Below are positions 33,543 through 41,662 of a DNA stretch of 64,000 bases, piece by piece. Numbering within the stretch: the first letter of the stretch is position 1; every line of letters begins with the position of its first letter. The stretch covers positions 1-64,000 of the forward strand of contig NZ_CALXGI010000008.1 in NCBI RefSeq assembly GCF_944387805.1, written 5' to 3'. The translations under genes were made by a program, and so were the position numbers. This stretch comes from an uncultured Pseudoflavonifractor sp. (GTDB taxonomy: Bacteria > Bacillota > Clostridia > Oscillospirales > Oscillospiraceae). The notes beneath the pieces were generated by a model. That model was not told the DNA's origin, did no database searches, and was given only the letters and a program-made list of their open reading frames with translations.

Positions 33543-33670
33543 GCCGCATGCCTTGTGTACAAATGAGTCTCTGCCCTGCACAAGGCGCTGCTTCGGCTAC
33601 TATCTGCGCAACAAAATAATGTGATGCCGGATGCAGCGGTATCATTGCGCGAACGCGGGAGGTCCCATCC

Positions 33671-34558
33671 ATGCCGAGAGATGTTTTAGCATCTATTCAG
33701 TCCAATATGAGCACCTTCTCCAAGGGGCAAAAGCTCATTGCCAACTTTATTTTGGAGTCCTACGACAAGGCCGCTTTTATGACAGCCAGCAAGCTGGGCA
33801 AAACAGTGAATGTCAGCGAATCCACAGTGGTTCGCTTTGCCGCAGAATTGGGGTATGACGGGTACCCCGCCATGCAGAAGGCCCTCCAGGAGATGATTCG
33901 CAACAAGCTGACCAGCATCCAGCGGATTGAGGTATCCAACGACCGGATCGGGGATCATGATATTCTCTCCATGGTAATGCAGGCGGACATGGAGAAAATT
34001 CGGCTGACTATGGAGGAGACCAACCGTGAGGCCTTTACCGCCTCCGTGGACGCTATCGTGGCGGCCCGGCGGATCTATATTATGGGCATTCGCTCTGCGT
34101 CGGCCATCAGCAGCTTTCTCGGGTTCTATTTTAACCTGATTTTTGACAATGTGGTTGTGGTACACACCTCTGCCGCCAGCGAGCTTTTTGAGCAGCTCCT
34201 GCGAGTGGGGGAGGGGGATGTGATTATCGGCGCCAGCTTTCCGCGGTACTCCCGGAGGACCGTGCGGGCCATGGAGTTTGCCCGGAAGCAGGGGGCCACG
34301 GTACTGGCCATTACAGACAGCGAAGCCTCGCCTCTGGCTGCCATTGCCCACCACGCCCTGCTGGCCAAGAGCGATATGGCCTCCTTTGTGGACTCTCTGG
34401 TGGCGCCGCTCTCCCTAGTTAACGCCCTGATTGTGGCGGTTGGCCGGAAAAAGAACGACGACCTCTCTGAGACCTTTGGAAAACTGGAGCAGATCTGGGA
34501 CGAGTACGAGGTCTATGAAAAAATAGAAGATGGGACAGATAGGAGCGCGGGAACTTGA
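33671..34558 (+). CDS. MurR/RpiR family transcriptional regulator
   Basis: A 295-residue regulator. Residues 1-77 form the RpiR-type helix-turn-helix (FSKGQKLIANFILESYDKAA..., TASKLGKTVNVSESTVVRFA); residues 125-250 form a SIS sugar-phosphate-binding domain (IYIMGIRSASAISSFLGFYF, GDVIIGASFPRYSRRT). No sugar or amino-sugar genes adjoin it, so the effector is not indicated. The TTGA overlap with the next gene suggests translational coupling to a flavoprotein. Confidence 0.92.
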   Translation: MPRDVLASIQSNMSTFSKGQKLIANFILESYDKAAFMTASKLGKTVNVSESTVVRFAAELGYDGYPAMQKALQEMIRNKLTSIQRIEVSNDRIGDHDILSMVMQADMEKIRLTMEETNREAFTASVDAIVAARRIYIMGIRSASAISSFLGFYFNLIFDNVVVVHTSAASELFEQLLRVGEGDVIIGASFPRYSRRTVRAMEFARKQGATVLAITDSEASPLAAIAHHALLAKSDMASFVDSLVAPLSLVNALIVAVGRKKNDDLSETFGKLEQIWDEYEVYEKIEDGTDRSAGT

Positions 34559-35817
34559 CCATAGAGACAGAGATCATTGTCATAGGAGGCGGCGCAGCAG
34601 GATGCATGGCCGCCCTGACTGCGGCCCGGAGCGGTGCGTCTGTTATTCTGCTGGAACGTAATCAAAAATTGGGACGCAAGCTGTACATTACTGGAAAGGG
34701 CCGCTGTAACGTTACCAACAACTGCTCCCCAGACGAGGTATTGAAGAATATCCCCCATAACAGCCGGTTTCTCACCAGTTCGGTGACCCGTTTTCCTCCC
34801 GCGTCAGTGATGGAGCTGTTCACCTCTCTGGGGGCGGCACTGAAGACGGAGCGGGGCAACCGGGTATTCCCCCAGTCGGACAAGGCGTCAGATATCATTG
34901 ACGCCCTGCTGATAGGGCTGCGCAGGGCGGGGGTTGAAATCCGGGAGGAGCGGGCCGCCGGCATCTGTTCCACCAGAACAGGCCTGCAAGTGCGAACCGA
35001 GCGGGGGGAGTATCACTGCAAGGCAGTTATACTTGCCACCGGCGGCGTGTCATACCCTCTGACAGGTTCCACCGGCGACGGCTATCAGATGGCGGCGGCG
35101 CTGGGACATACCATCATTCCCGCCAAGCCTTCTCTTGTCCCTCTGGTGGCTGAAGGAGACCTGTGCCGCAGAATGCAGGGACTATCCCTGCGGAATGTGG
35201 CAATTAAGGTAAAAAACAGCAAGAAAAAGGTTCTCTTTCACGAACAAGGGGAGTTGCTGTTTACCCACTTTGGCCTCTCCGGTCCGCTGATTCTCAGCGC
35301 CAGCGCCCATATGCGGGACTTTGACAAGGAGCACTACACCGTCTGGATTGATATGAAGCCGGCCCTGGATGAGAAAACCTTGGATGCCCGCCTGCTGCGG
35401 GACTTGGGCGAGAACCCTAACCGGGCGTTTCACAATGTGCTGGACGGTTTGGTGCCCCGACTGATGGTGCCTGTGCTGGCGGAGCTGACCGGTGTCCCAG
35501 ACGGGACAAAGGCCAACTCCGTGACCCGAGAGGAACGGCGGCGGCTATTGGAGCTGTTGAAGGCCTTTCCCGTAGAGATTGCCGGCCCCCGACCGGTAGA
35601 GGAGGCCATTGTGACCTCTGGCGGCATCAAAGTTACTGAGGTGGACCCCAGAACAATGCAGTCAAAGCTTGTAAAGGGCGTTTACTTCGCCGGCGAGGTA
35701 CTGGATGCCGACGCTTATACCGGCGGCTTTAATCTTCAGATTGCATGGTCTACCGGTCATGCGGCGGGGGAGTCCGCTGCGGAAGCCGTATTACAGGCGG
35801 GAGGAGATTTAGGTTGA
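34555..35817 (+). CDS. HI0933/BaiN-like flavoprotein
   Basis: A 420-residue NAD(P)/FAD-dependent oxidoreductase. N-terminal FAD dinucleotide fold IIVIGGGAAGCMAALTAA; GRKLYITGKGRCNVTN and TGGVSYPLTGSTGDGY are hallmarks of the HI0933/YhiN family; the C-terminal TSGGIKVTEVDP and DADAYTGGFNLQIAWSTG complete the FAD site. BaiN of bile-acid-converting Clostridia belongs here, but that role is not shown by the sequence. Starts with TTG overlapping the stop of the regulator. Confidence 0.9.
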   Translation: MTIETEIIVIGGGAAGCMAALTAARSGASVILLERNQKLGRKLYITGKGRCNVTNNCSPDEVLKNIPHNSRFLTSSVTRFPPASVMELFTSLGAALKTERGNRVFPQSDKASDIIDALLIGLRRAGVEIREERAAGICSTRTGLQVRTERGEYHCKAVILATGGVSYPLTGSTGDGYQMAAALGHTIIPAKPSLVPLVAEGDLCRRMQGLSLRNVAIKVKNSKKKVLFHEQGELLFTHFGLSGPLILSASAHMRDFDKEHYTVWIDMKPALDEKTLDARLLRDLGENPNRAFHNVLDGLVPRLMVPVLAELTGVPDGTKANSVTREERRRLLELLKAFPVEIAGPRPVEEAIVTSGGIKVTEVDPRTMQSKLVKGVYFAGEVLDADAYTGGFNLQIAWSTGHAAGESAAEAVLQAGGDLG

Positions 35818-36491
35818 AGTATAAAAGCATTGCGGTGGACGGACCGTCCGGCGCTGGAAAGAGCACATTGGCCAGAATGCTGGCAAAATCCCTTGGATAC
35901 CTCTATGTAGATACAGGGGCTATTTACCGCACGGTAGGGCTGGCTGCTTACCGCAACGGCATTTCTCCGGACGACAGTGCCGCTGTCATCCATATGCTGC
36001 CCGGGTTGTCCATTGACCTGCGCCACGGAACAGACGGCCTCCAGCATATGTATCTGGACAGCGAGGATGTAAGCGACGAGATCCGCCTGCCTGAGATTTC
36101 CCGCTATGCTTCCATGGTGTCTGCAATACCTGAAGTTCGGGCGTTTTTGATGGATATGCAGCGGGAATTGGCTCGTCGTCAGAATGTGATTATGGACGGC
36201 CGGGATATCGGCACAGTGGTACTGCCGGAGGCGGACGTGAAGATCTTTCTCACTGCCAGTTCTGAGGACCGGGCCCGTCGCCGGTACGCTGAACTGAAAG
36301 AGCGGGGAGTAGATAGCAACTACGAAACGGTGCTCGCTGAAATTGTCGCCCGAGATGAGAAGGATACCCGCCGGGCAGCTGCGCCTCTGCGCAAGGCGGA
36401 GGACGCCATTCCAGTGGATACGACCGGAAACTCCCTGGAGGAGAGCTTTGAGGTGCTGCTGAAAACCATTAAGGAGCGTCTGGACGCATGA
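35814..36491 (+). CDS. cmk: Cytidylate kinase
   Basis: A 225-residue (d)CMP kinase. Walker A VDGPSGAGKST, LGYLYVDTGAIYRTV, MDGRDIGTVVLPEADVKIFL and RRYAELKERG are characteristic. The TTG start at 35814 overlaps the previous TGA and follows GGAGGAG; a longer frame from 35745 would run far into the flavoprotein gene. It overlaps plsC by ATGA. Confidence 0.95.
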   Translation: MKYKSIAVDGPSGAGKSTLARMLAKSLGYLYVDTGAIYRTVGLAAYRNGISPDDSAAVIHMLPGLSIDLRHGTDGLQHMYLDSEDVSDEIRLPEISRYASMVSAIPEVRAFLMDMQRELARRQNVIMDGRDIGTVVLPEADVKIFLTASSEDRARRRYAELKERGVDSNYETVLAEIVARDEKDTRRAAAPLRKAEDAIPVDTTGNSLEESFEVLLKTIKERLDA

Positions 36492-37105
36492 AAAGTATAT
36501 ATAGAGTATATTCCATTCTTTGGACCATCATCTGGCCCTTCTTCAGCCTGTGCCATCCCTGCCGGGCCATCGGGAAAGAGAACCTGCCACAGGGCGGGGC
36601 CCTGTTCTGCGCCAACCACTCCTGTCTTAATGATCCGGTCTGCCTGGTGATGGCGGTAGGGCGGAAATATCAGCTGCGGCCTATGGCCAAGTCGGAGTTT
36701 ATGAACATTCCGGTTTTGGGCTGGCTGCTGAAAAAGGCGGGAGTATTTGCCGTTGACCGCGGAAAGTCCGATGTCGGCGCTATTAAAACTGCCATGAAGT
36801 ACCTCAAAAACGGCGAAAAGGTCCTGCTGTTTCCTGAGGGCACCCGTGTGAAGGACGGCGTGGATAAGCACGGACATGAGAGCGAGGCCAAGAGCGGCGC
36901 GGCCATGCTGGCTGTCCGCACCGGCGTGCCTATCGTGCCGGTCTATATCCCGGAGAAGAAGAAATGGTTCCGTTTTACCAATATTGTCATCGGTGAGCCC
37001 TACTATCCCCATGTGGAGAGCAAGAAGGGGACTGCAGAGGAATACAAAGAAATTGCGGAGGAACTAATGGATCGCATCCACGCCCTGGGAGCCAAGGCCG
37101 CATGA
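36488..37105 (+). CDS. plsC: 1-acyl-sn-glycerol-3-phosphate acyltransferase
   Basis: A 205-residue PlsC-type acyltransferase. Motif I is N-H-S-C-L-N-D (canonical NHxxxxD: CANHSCLNDPVC), motif III FPEGTRVKDG and the VPIVPVYIPEKKKW segment. It makes phosphatidic acid from lysophosphatidate at the membrane; N-terminal residues 8-20 are hydrophobic. cmk-plsC-ispH is a conserved clostridial order. Confidence 0.93.
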   Translation: MKSIYRVYSILWTIIWPFFSLCHPCRAIGKENLPQGGALFCANHSCLNDPVCLVMAVGRKYQLRPMAKSEFMNIPVLGWLLKKAGVFAVDRGKSDVGAIKTAMKYLKNGEKVLLFPEGTRVKDGVDKHGHESEAKSGAAMLAVRTGVPIVPVYIPEKKKWFRFTNIVIGEPYYPHVESKKGTAEEYKEIAEELMDRIHALGAKAA

Positions 37106-39123
37106 GCAGGGTGACAATGGCAGAGCACGCCGGCTTTTGTTATGGAGTCAAGCGTGCAGTGGAGATGGCGGAGCAGGCAGCAGCATCCGGGAAGCGATGC
37201 GTTATGCTTGGCAGTCTGATCCATAACGACAGTGTGGTGCGCCGCCTGGAGTCTATGGGCCTGACTATTGTGTCGCGGCCCGAGGAGGTTCCGGAAGGGG
37301 CGACTGTAATCGTCCGTTCCCACGGAGAACCCAAGGCCGTCTATGAGGCATTGCATGCCAGAGGGGATATTTTGGATGCCACCTGTCCCAATGTGTCCCG
37401 TATCCACAAAATTGTGGCCCAGGCGGAGGAGACCGGGCGGCAGCCTATTATCATCGGTACGCCCAATCACCCGGAGATCACCGCAATCGCCGGATGGTGT
37501 GCGCATCCTGTGGTTCTGGCAGACGCTGAAGAGCTGGAAAAATGGTTGGATAAAGATTCCGAAAATCGGAAAAAGCCCCTTACTTTGGTTTCTCAAACCA
37601 CTGCTGCCAGAAAAAGTTGGGATTTGTGCGTAGAAAAAGCAAAAAAAGAGTGTACAAATTTAAAAATTTTTGATACAATATGTAGTGCTACGTGCAAGCG
37701 CCAGGAAGCAGCCCAGGCTCTGGCTGCTAAAAGTGACGCCATGATTGTGATCGGGGACCGTAAAAGTTCCAACACAAGACGGCTTGCGGAGCTGTGCGCA
37801 GCGCTCTGTCCTCAGGTTCTCTGGATCGAAGGGGCAGAGGATCTGGAACCTTCCAACCTGTACGGGAAGGCTTCTATTGGAATCACCGCGGGTGCGTCCA
37901 CGCCCGGGTGGATTATAAAGGAGGTCTATGAGAAAATGAGCGACGAAAACATGGAGATCGAGGAATCCTTCGCCGAAATGCTGGAGAAATCGATCAAAAC
38001 TTTAAATACAGGGGAGAAGGTTACAGGCGTTGTCACTGGCATCACGCCCACTGAGATCTATGTTGATCTTGGTACCAAGCACGCCGGTTACATACCGGTG
38101 TCCGAGCTGACCGATGATCCCACTGTAAAGGTTGAAGATCTGGTCCATGTGGGCGACGAGATCGAGACCTATGTTATGCGCGTCAACGATCAGGAGGGTG
38201 TTGTCACCCTGTCCAAAAAGCGTCTCGACACCGTCAAGAGCTGGGACGATATTGAGCAGGCCCGTGAGGATCACACCACTGTCGAGGGCGTTGTCACTGA
38301 GGAGAACAAGGGCGGTGTTGTGGTCAACATCAAGGGTGTCCGGGTATTTGTGCCTGCCTCTCAGACCGGCCTGCCCCGCGAGACTCCCATGAGCGAGCTG
38401 CTGAAGAAGCGTGTCCGTCTCCGCATCACCGAGGTCAACCGTGCCCGCCGCCGTGTGGTGGGTTCCATCCGTGCTGTCACCGCCGAGGAGCGCGCCGCCA
38501 AGGCAGCTGAGGTGTGGGAGAACATCGAAGAGGGCAAGAAGTACACCGGCACTGTGAAGTCCCTGACTTCTTACGGCGCCTTCGTGGATATCGGCGGCGT
38601 GGACGGCATGGTCCACATCTCCGAGCTCTCCTGGAGCCGCATCAAGCACCCCTCTGAGGTGGTGAAGGTGGGCGACACCGTGGAGGTGTACGTTATTTCC
38701 TTCGACAAAGAGAAGAAGAAGATCTCTCTGGGTATGAAGGACCGCAGCCAGGATCCCTGGACTGTGTTCACCAGCAAGTACAGCGTGGGCGACACTGCCA
38801 ACGTCAAGATTGTCAAGCTGATGACCTTTGGCGCCTTTGCTGAGATTGTCCCCGGCGTGGACGGCCTGATCCACATCTCCCAGATTGCCGATCACCGCAT
38901 CGACAAGCCCGGTGATGTGCTCAGCGAGGGCCAGATGGTGGATGTGAAGATCACCGACATCGACATGGACCGCAAGAAGGTTTCCCTGTCCATCCGTGCT
39001 CTGCTGGAGGATGCTCAGCGTTCCGCCGCTGCTGCTGCCGATGGCACTGACACTCTGGTCGCCACTTCCGACAGCGAGGGCACCGAAGTGTCTGACGACT
39101 TCGCCGGCACTGACGGAGAATAA
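37102..39123 (+). CDS. ispH: IspH reductase fused to four S1 RNA-binding domains
   Basis: A 673-residue fusion, known in Clostridia. Residues 1-277 are HMBPP reductase (last step of the MEP isoprenoid pathway), with [4Fe-4S] cysteines C13 (GFCYGVKRA), C95 (ATCPNV) and C194 (DTICSATCKRQ). Residues about 300-640 hold four S1 domains (YVDLGTKHAGYIPVSEL; GGVVVNIKGVRVFVPASQ; YGAFVDIGGVDGMVHISELSW; FGAFAEIVPGVDGLIHISQI), like ribosomal protein S1. An acidic tail follows. An internal start at 37936 with its own AAAGGAGG may yield an S1-only protein of 395 residues. Confidence 0.95.
   Translation: MSRVTMAEHAGFCYGVKRAVEMAEQAAASGKRCVMLGSLIHNDSVVRRLESMGLTIVSRPEEVPEGATVIVRSHGEPKAVYEALHARGDILDATCPNVSRIHKIVAQAEETGRQPIIIGTPNHPEITAIAGWCAHPVVLADAEELEKWLDKDSENRKKPLTLVSQTTAARKSWDLCVEKAKKECTNLKIFDTICSATCKRQEAAQALAAKSDAMIVIGDRKSSNTRRLAELCAALCPQVLWIEGAEDLEPSNLYGKASIGITAGASTPGWIIKEVYEKMSDENMEIEESFAEMLEKSIKTLNTGEKVTGVVTGITPTEIYVDLGTKHAGYIPVSELTDDPTVKVEDLVHVGDEIETYVMRVNDQEGVVTLSKKRLDTVKSWDDIEQAREDHTTVEGVVTEENKGGVVVNIKGVRVFVPASQTGLPRETPMSELLKKRVRLRITEVNRARRRVVGSIRAVTAEERAAKAAEVWENIEEGKKYTGTVKSLTSYGAFVDIGGVDGMVHISELSWSRIKHPSEVVKVGDTVEVYVISFDKEKKKISLGMKDRSQDPWTVFTSKYSVGDTANVKIVKLMTFGAFAEIVPGVDGLIHISQIADHRIDKPGDVLSEGQMVDVKITDIDMDRKKVSLSIRALLEDAQRSAAAAADGTDTLVATSDSEGTEVSDDFAGTDGE
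37651..37679 (+). promoter_or_regulatory. Candidate internal promoter within ispH
   Basis: TGTACA (37651-37656), 17-bp spacer, TACAAT (37674-37679) with a TGa extended -10 (37671-37673). It lies in an A+T-rich island within the ispH part, about 250 bases before the internal start codon 37936 of the S1 part. A+T-richness in an otherwise G+C-rich coding region supports function, but it is untested. Confidence 0.4.
37917..37938 (+). promoter_or_regulatory. Internal Shine-Dalgarno and in-frame ATG of the S1 part
   Basis: AAAGGAGGT (37917-37925) precedes an in-frame ATG at 37936-37938 (codon 279). The peptide from there, MSDENMEIEESFAEMLEKSI, resembles the start of stand-alone bacterial S1-like proteins. 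The next bases encode the first S1 domain. Confidence 0.5.
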
Positions 39124-39143
39124 TCCCGCAATACCGAGCCAGA

Positions 39144-39181
39144 AGCAGCCTGTTTTCGCTTGAAAACAGGCTGCTTTTTTC
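39144..39181 (+). terminator. Terminator of the rpiR-ispH unit
   Basis: A perfect 14-bp stem (39144-39157 with 39162-39175) closed by GCTT and followed by six T. Confidence 0.85.
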
Positions 39182-39222
39182 ATATTTTTTGCAATCTAAT
39201 TGCAGATTTTGCCGTTGTTCCC

Positions 39223-39251
39223 TTGCAAAGCATTTAAAAAGTGACTATAAT
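39223..39251 (+). promoter_or_regulatory. Promoter of the carD-like gene
   Basis: TTGCAA (39223-39228), 17 bp, TATAAT (39246-39251), 51 bases before the start codon. Confidence 0.75.
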
Positions 39252-39301
39252 ATTTATTATAAGACGTAGTGGAGGTATAAACGGGTACATGGAGGTGTAA
39301 C

Positions 39302-39778
39302 ATGTTTCAGGTAGGCGACAAAATTGTCCATCCAATGCACGGCGCAGGTGTAGTAGACAGCATTGTCCGCAAGAAGGTGAACGGCGTGGTGCGGGAGTAC
39401 TACATTCTCAAGCTGCCTGTGGGGGGAATGCTGGTCATGGTTCCCACGGAGAACAGCGAAGAGATCGGCGTACGCCCAGTCTGTAAGCGGGACGAGGCAG
39501 ACAGAATCCTTGCGGCTATACCGAATATTGAGGTGGAAATGACCCAGAACTGGAACCGTCGCTACCGGGAAAACATGATGCGCCTGAAGAGCGGTGATTT
39601 GTTGGAAGTTGCCCGGGTAGTCAAGGGGCTGATGCGCCGCGACGTGGACCATGGACTCTCTACTGGTGAGCGCAAAATGCTCCACTCTGCAAAGCAGATT
39701 CTGATCTCTGAAATTGTCCTCTCCCAGAATGCCAGCTATGAGGACGTGGAGGCGCGTATAAACGGCGCAATGGCATAA
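39302..39778 (+). CDS. CarD/CdnL family transcriptional regulator
   Basis: A 158-residue RNA-polymerase-binding protein. The N-terminal CarD_CdnL Tudor-like domain reads FQVGDKIVHPMHGAGVVDSI with a C-terminal helical domain (LLEVARVVKGLMRRD, LSTGERKMLHSAKQILISE). CarD proteins stabilise open complexes at rRNA and growth-linked promoters. It has its own promoter and a terminator after it. ispD and ispF follow it in many Clostridia. Confidence 0.92.
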   Translation: MFQVGDKIVHPMHGAGVVDSIVRKKVNGVVREYYILKLPVGGMLVMVPTENSEEIGVRPVCKRDEADRILAAIPNIEVEMTQNWNRRYRENMMRLKSGDLLEVARVVKGLMRRDVDHGLSTGERKMLHSAKQILISEIVLSQNASYEDVEARINGAMA

Positions 39779-39829
39779 TAAAGATAGAAATGTGCCTTGT
39801 CGCCGGGCAGAACATCTGCGGTTTGCCGG

Positions 39830-39890
39830 AAGCACAACTTTCCCTCGGCTGACGCGGGGGCGTCAAGGTCCGGGGGAAGGTTGTGCTTTT
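39830..39890 (+). terminator. Large terminator between carD-like gene and ispD
   Basis: AAGCACAACTTTCCC (39830-39844) pairs with GGGAAGGTTGTGCTT (39874-39888), one G-U pair, enclosing a second small hairpin (GACGC/GCGTC) and followed by TT. Confidence 0.6.
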
Positions 39891-39939
39891 GCTTGTCATA
39901 AAAATAGATGGGGAGACAGACCCGGAAGGGAGAAAGAGC

Positions 39940-40668
39940 GTGGGACTGCTTAAACGGCTGCGAAAAAAGCGGAAGCCTCATCGCCCGTGGTGTGCGGCGG
40001 TGGTACCAGCGGCGGGCTCATCCCAGCGGATGGAGGGGCAGGACAAAATTCTGCTGCCTTTAGATGACGTTCCTGTCCTGGTTCATACGCTCCAGGCACT
40101 GAGCGCTTCAGAATGGATACAGGAGATTGTAGTGGTAACTCGGGAGGATCTGATAGTTCCAGTGGGGCAGCTGTGCCGGGATTGCGCGCTGGCTAAGGTG
40201 AAAAAGGTGCTGGTTGGCGGCGCTACCAGGACAGATTCTGTTTTGGCTGGTGTGGAAGAGGTCAGCAGCCGAGCGGAGCTAATCGCGGTTCATGACGGCG
40301 CCCGGCCTCTGGTAACAACTGAAGTGATTGATGCGGCCATCCAGAAGGCGGCAGAGTGCGGAGCAGCGGCGCCGGCAGTTCCGGTAAAGGATACCATCAA
40401 GCGGGCTGTGGACGGAGTGGTGGTTGAGACGCCGGACAGGTCTCAGCTTTTTGCCATTCAGACGCCGCAGGTGTTTGACAGCGACCTCCTTGTGGGGGCT
40501 CTTCATAAGGCTGTCGAAGATGGTGCGCCTATTACCGATGATTGCGGTGCAGTGGAACGCATTGGCATGAAGGTTTACCTGACCGCTGGTTCCTATGAGA
40601 ATATCAAGATTACAACTCCTGCGGATATGCTGGCGGCGGAGGCCATCCTGCGCAGCCGGGATACATAG
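39940..40668 (+). CDS. ispD: 2-C-methyl-D-erythritol 4-phosphate cytidylyltransferase
   Basis: A 242-residue MEP-pathway enzyme. VVPAAGSSQRM with K at DKILLPL, AVHDGARPLVT, CGAAAPAVPVKDTIK, and QTPQVF are the CTP- and MEP-binding blocks. The GTG at 39940 follows GGAAGGGAG and is preferred to TTG/ATG codons at 39883-39911. A basic N-terminus (KRLRKKRKPH) precedes the fold. ispF follows 58 nt later, as usual. Confidence 0.95.
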   Translation: MGLLKRLRKKRKPHRPWCAAVVPAAGSSQRMEGQDKILLPLDDVPVLVHTLQALSASEWIQEIVVVTREDLIVPVGQLCRDCALAKVKKVLVGGATRTDSVLAGVEEVSSRAELIAVHDGARPLVTTEVIDAAIQKAAECGAAAPAVPVKDTIKRAVDGVVVETPDRSQLFAIQTPQVFDSDLLVGALHKAVEDGAPITDDCGAVERIGMKVYLTAGSYENIKITTPADMLAAEAILRSRDT

Positions 40669-40726
40669 AATACCGGAATATTATTCTGTCCGAACAGACC
40701 GGGCGGAGGAAAGCGAGTGAGCGGGA

Positions 40727-41200
40727 TTGCGGATTGGACACGGATATGATGTGCACCGCCTGGTGCCAACGCGAAAGCTGATTTTAGGCGGCGTGGAGAT
40801 TCCGTGGGAAAAAGGGCTGCTGGGGCACTCAGACGCCGATGTGCTGACCCACGCATTGATGGACGCCCTTTTGGGGGCTGCGGCACTGGGCGACATTGGA
40901 AAGCTGTTTCCCGATAACGACCCGGCCTATGAGGGGATCTCCAGCCTGGTACTGTTGGACCGGGTGATGGAGCGGATACGTGCCGGTGGGTTCAAACTTG
41001 GTAATGCAGATATGACCATCCTGGCCCAACGCCCCAAGCTGGCAGGTTATATCCCAGCCATGCGGGAAGTTTTGGCCCGGCATATGAGCGCCTCTGAAAG
41101 CCAGGTGAACGTAAAGGCCACCACTGAGGAAGGGCTGGGCTTCACCGGCCGTGGGGAGGGGATTGCCGCCCACGCGGTTATCCTGTTGGAAGAGACATAA
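40727..41200 (+). CDS. ispF: 2-C-methyl-D-erythritol 2,4-cyclodiphosphate synthase
   Basis: A 157-residue homotrimeric zinc enzyme. [12 protein letters not shown] (D and H ligands), [32 protein letters not shown] and the C-terminal [22 protein letters not shown] are typical. It starts with TTG at 40727: no ATG or GTG is available before the family's first residues. Together with ispD and the ispH fusion it places three MEP steps within 4 kb. Confidence 0.95.
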   Translation: MRIGHGYDVHRLVPTRKLILGGVEIPWEKGLLGHSDADVLTHALMDALLGAAALGDIGKLFPDNDPAYEGISSLVLLDRVMERIRAGGFKLGNADMTILAQRPKLAGYIPAMREVLARHMSASESQVNVKATTEEGLGFTGRGEGIAAHAVILLEET

Positions 41201-41209
41201 GAGCGCGGA

Positions 41210-41239
41210 AGGCGCCGTCAAAAGGCGGCGCCTCTTCTT
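41210..41239 (+). terminator. Terminator of ispD-ispF
   Basis: AGGCGCCGTC (41210-41219) pairs with GGCGGCGCCT (41224-41233) around AAAA, followed by a broken T-rich tract. Confidence 0.6.
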
Positions 41240-41404
41240 ATATTCAGTGACCAGACCTTAGAGCGCGGCATATACTGGGGTGAGAGGAGCGTTTTGTCCT
41301 GCCGTGCCGGCACGGACAGAGCAGAACAAATATTAAATCAGTGACATTCCTCTCGTAAGGCTGCGGCTATTGAGAAATCCCCAGGAAAGGAATGGTCATG
41401 TTTG

Positions 41405-41662
41405 ATGGTGTACTACCTAATTATTTGCCGCTCCCTGACCTATGCCCAGCGGACAGCCCAAGTACTGGAGCGGGCTGGCATTACCGCCCATATTCTGCGC
41501 TCCCCCAGAAGCGTTTCCGGCGAAGGATGCAGTCATGCAGTAAAGGTGTCCGAGCGCAATTTGGCAGACGCGCTGGCAATTCTGGGGCGGGTGGGCCTCC
41601 CGCCAAAGCGGGTCTTTATTCAGGCGGCTGACGGGGGATATAAAGAGGTGCGGCTGCTATGA
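41405..41662 (+). CDS. DUF3343 protein (putative Se/S carrier-like)
   Basis: An 85-residue protein (VYYLIICRSLTYAQRTAQVL; GCSHAVKVSERNL). The family is annotated as a putative selenium/sulfur carrier-like protein and often sits with selD, YedF-like or cysteine-desulfurase-like genes. The start is uncertain: ATG 41405 or GTG 41408, with GGAAAGGA upstream. The 200-nt region before it has dyads but no recognised riboswitch. Overlaps the next gene by ATGA. Confidence 0.75.
   Translation: MVYYLIICRSLTYAQRTAQVLERAGITAHILRSPRSVSGEGCSHAVKVSERNLADALAILGRVGLPPKRVFIQAADGGYKEVRLL

Larger units (their letters stand above)
33362..33670 (+). other. Hairpin-rich non-coding stretch upstream of the RpiR regulator
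   Basis: 309 bases with no supported gene. A terminator (33420-33444) ends rluB. Two more hairpins follow: AGCCGC/GCGGCT (33484-33489 with 33493-33498) and a 12-bp perfect stem CCGCGCATCAGC/GCTGATGCGCGG (33502-33513 with 33525-33536) followed by TATTTTG. The word GCCGCA or its complement recurs five times, allowing alternative pairings. Confidence 0.55.

Noticed and set aside
38002..39183. 393-codon minus-strand frame opposite the S1 domains
   Set aside because: Shadow of the Glu/Val/Asp-rich S1 repeats; no start signals.
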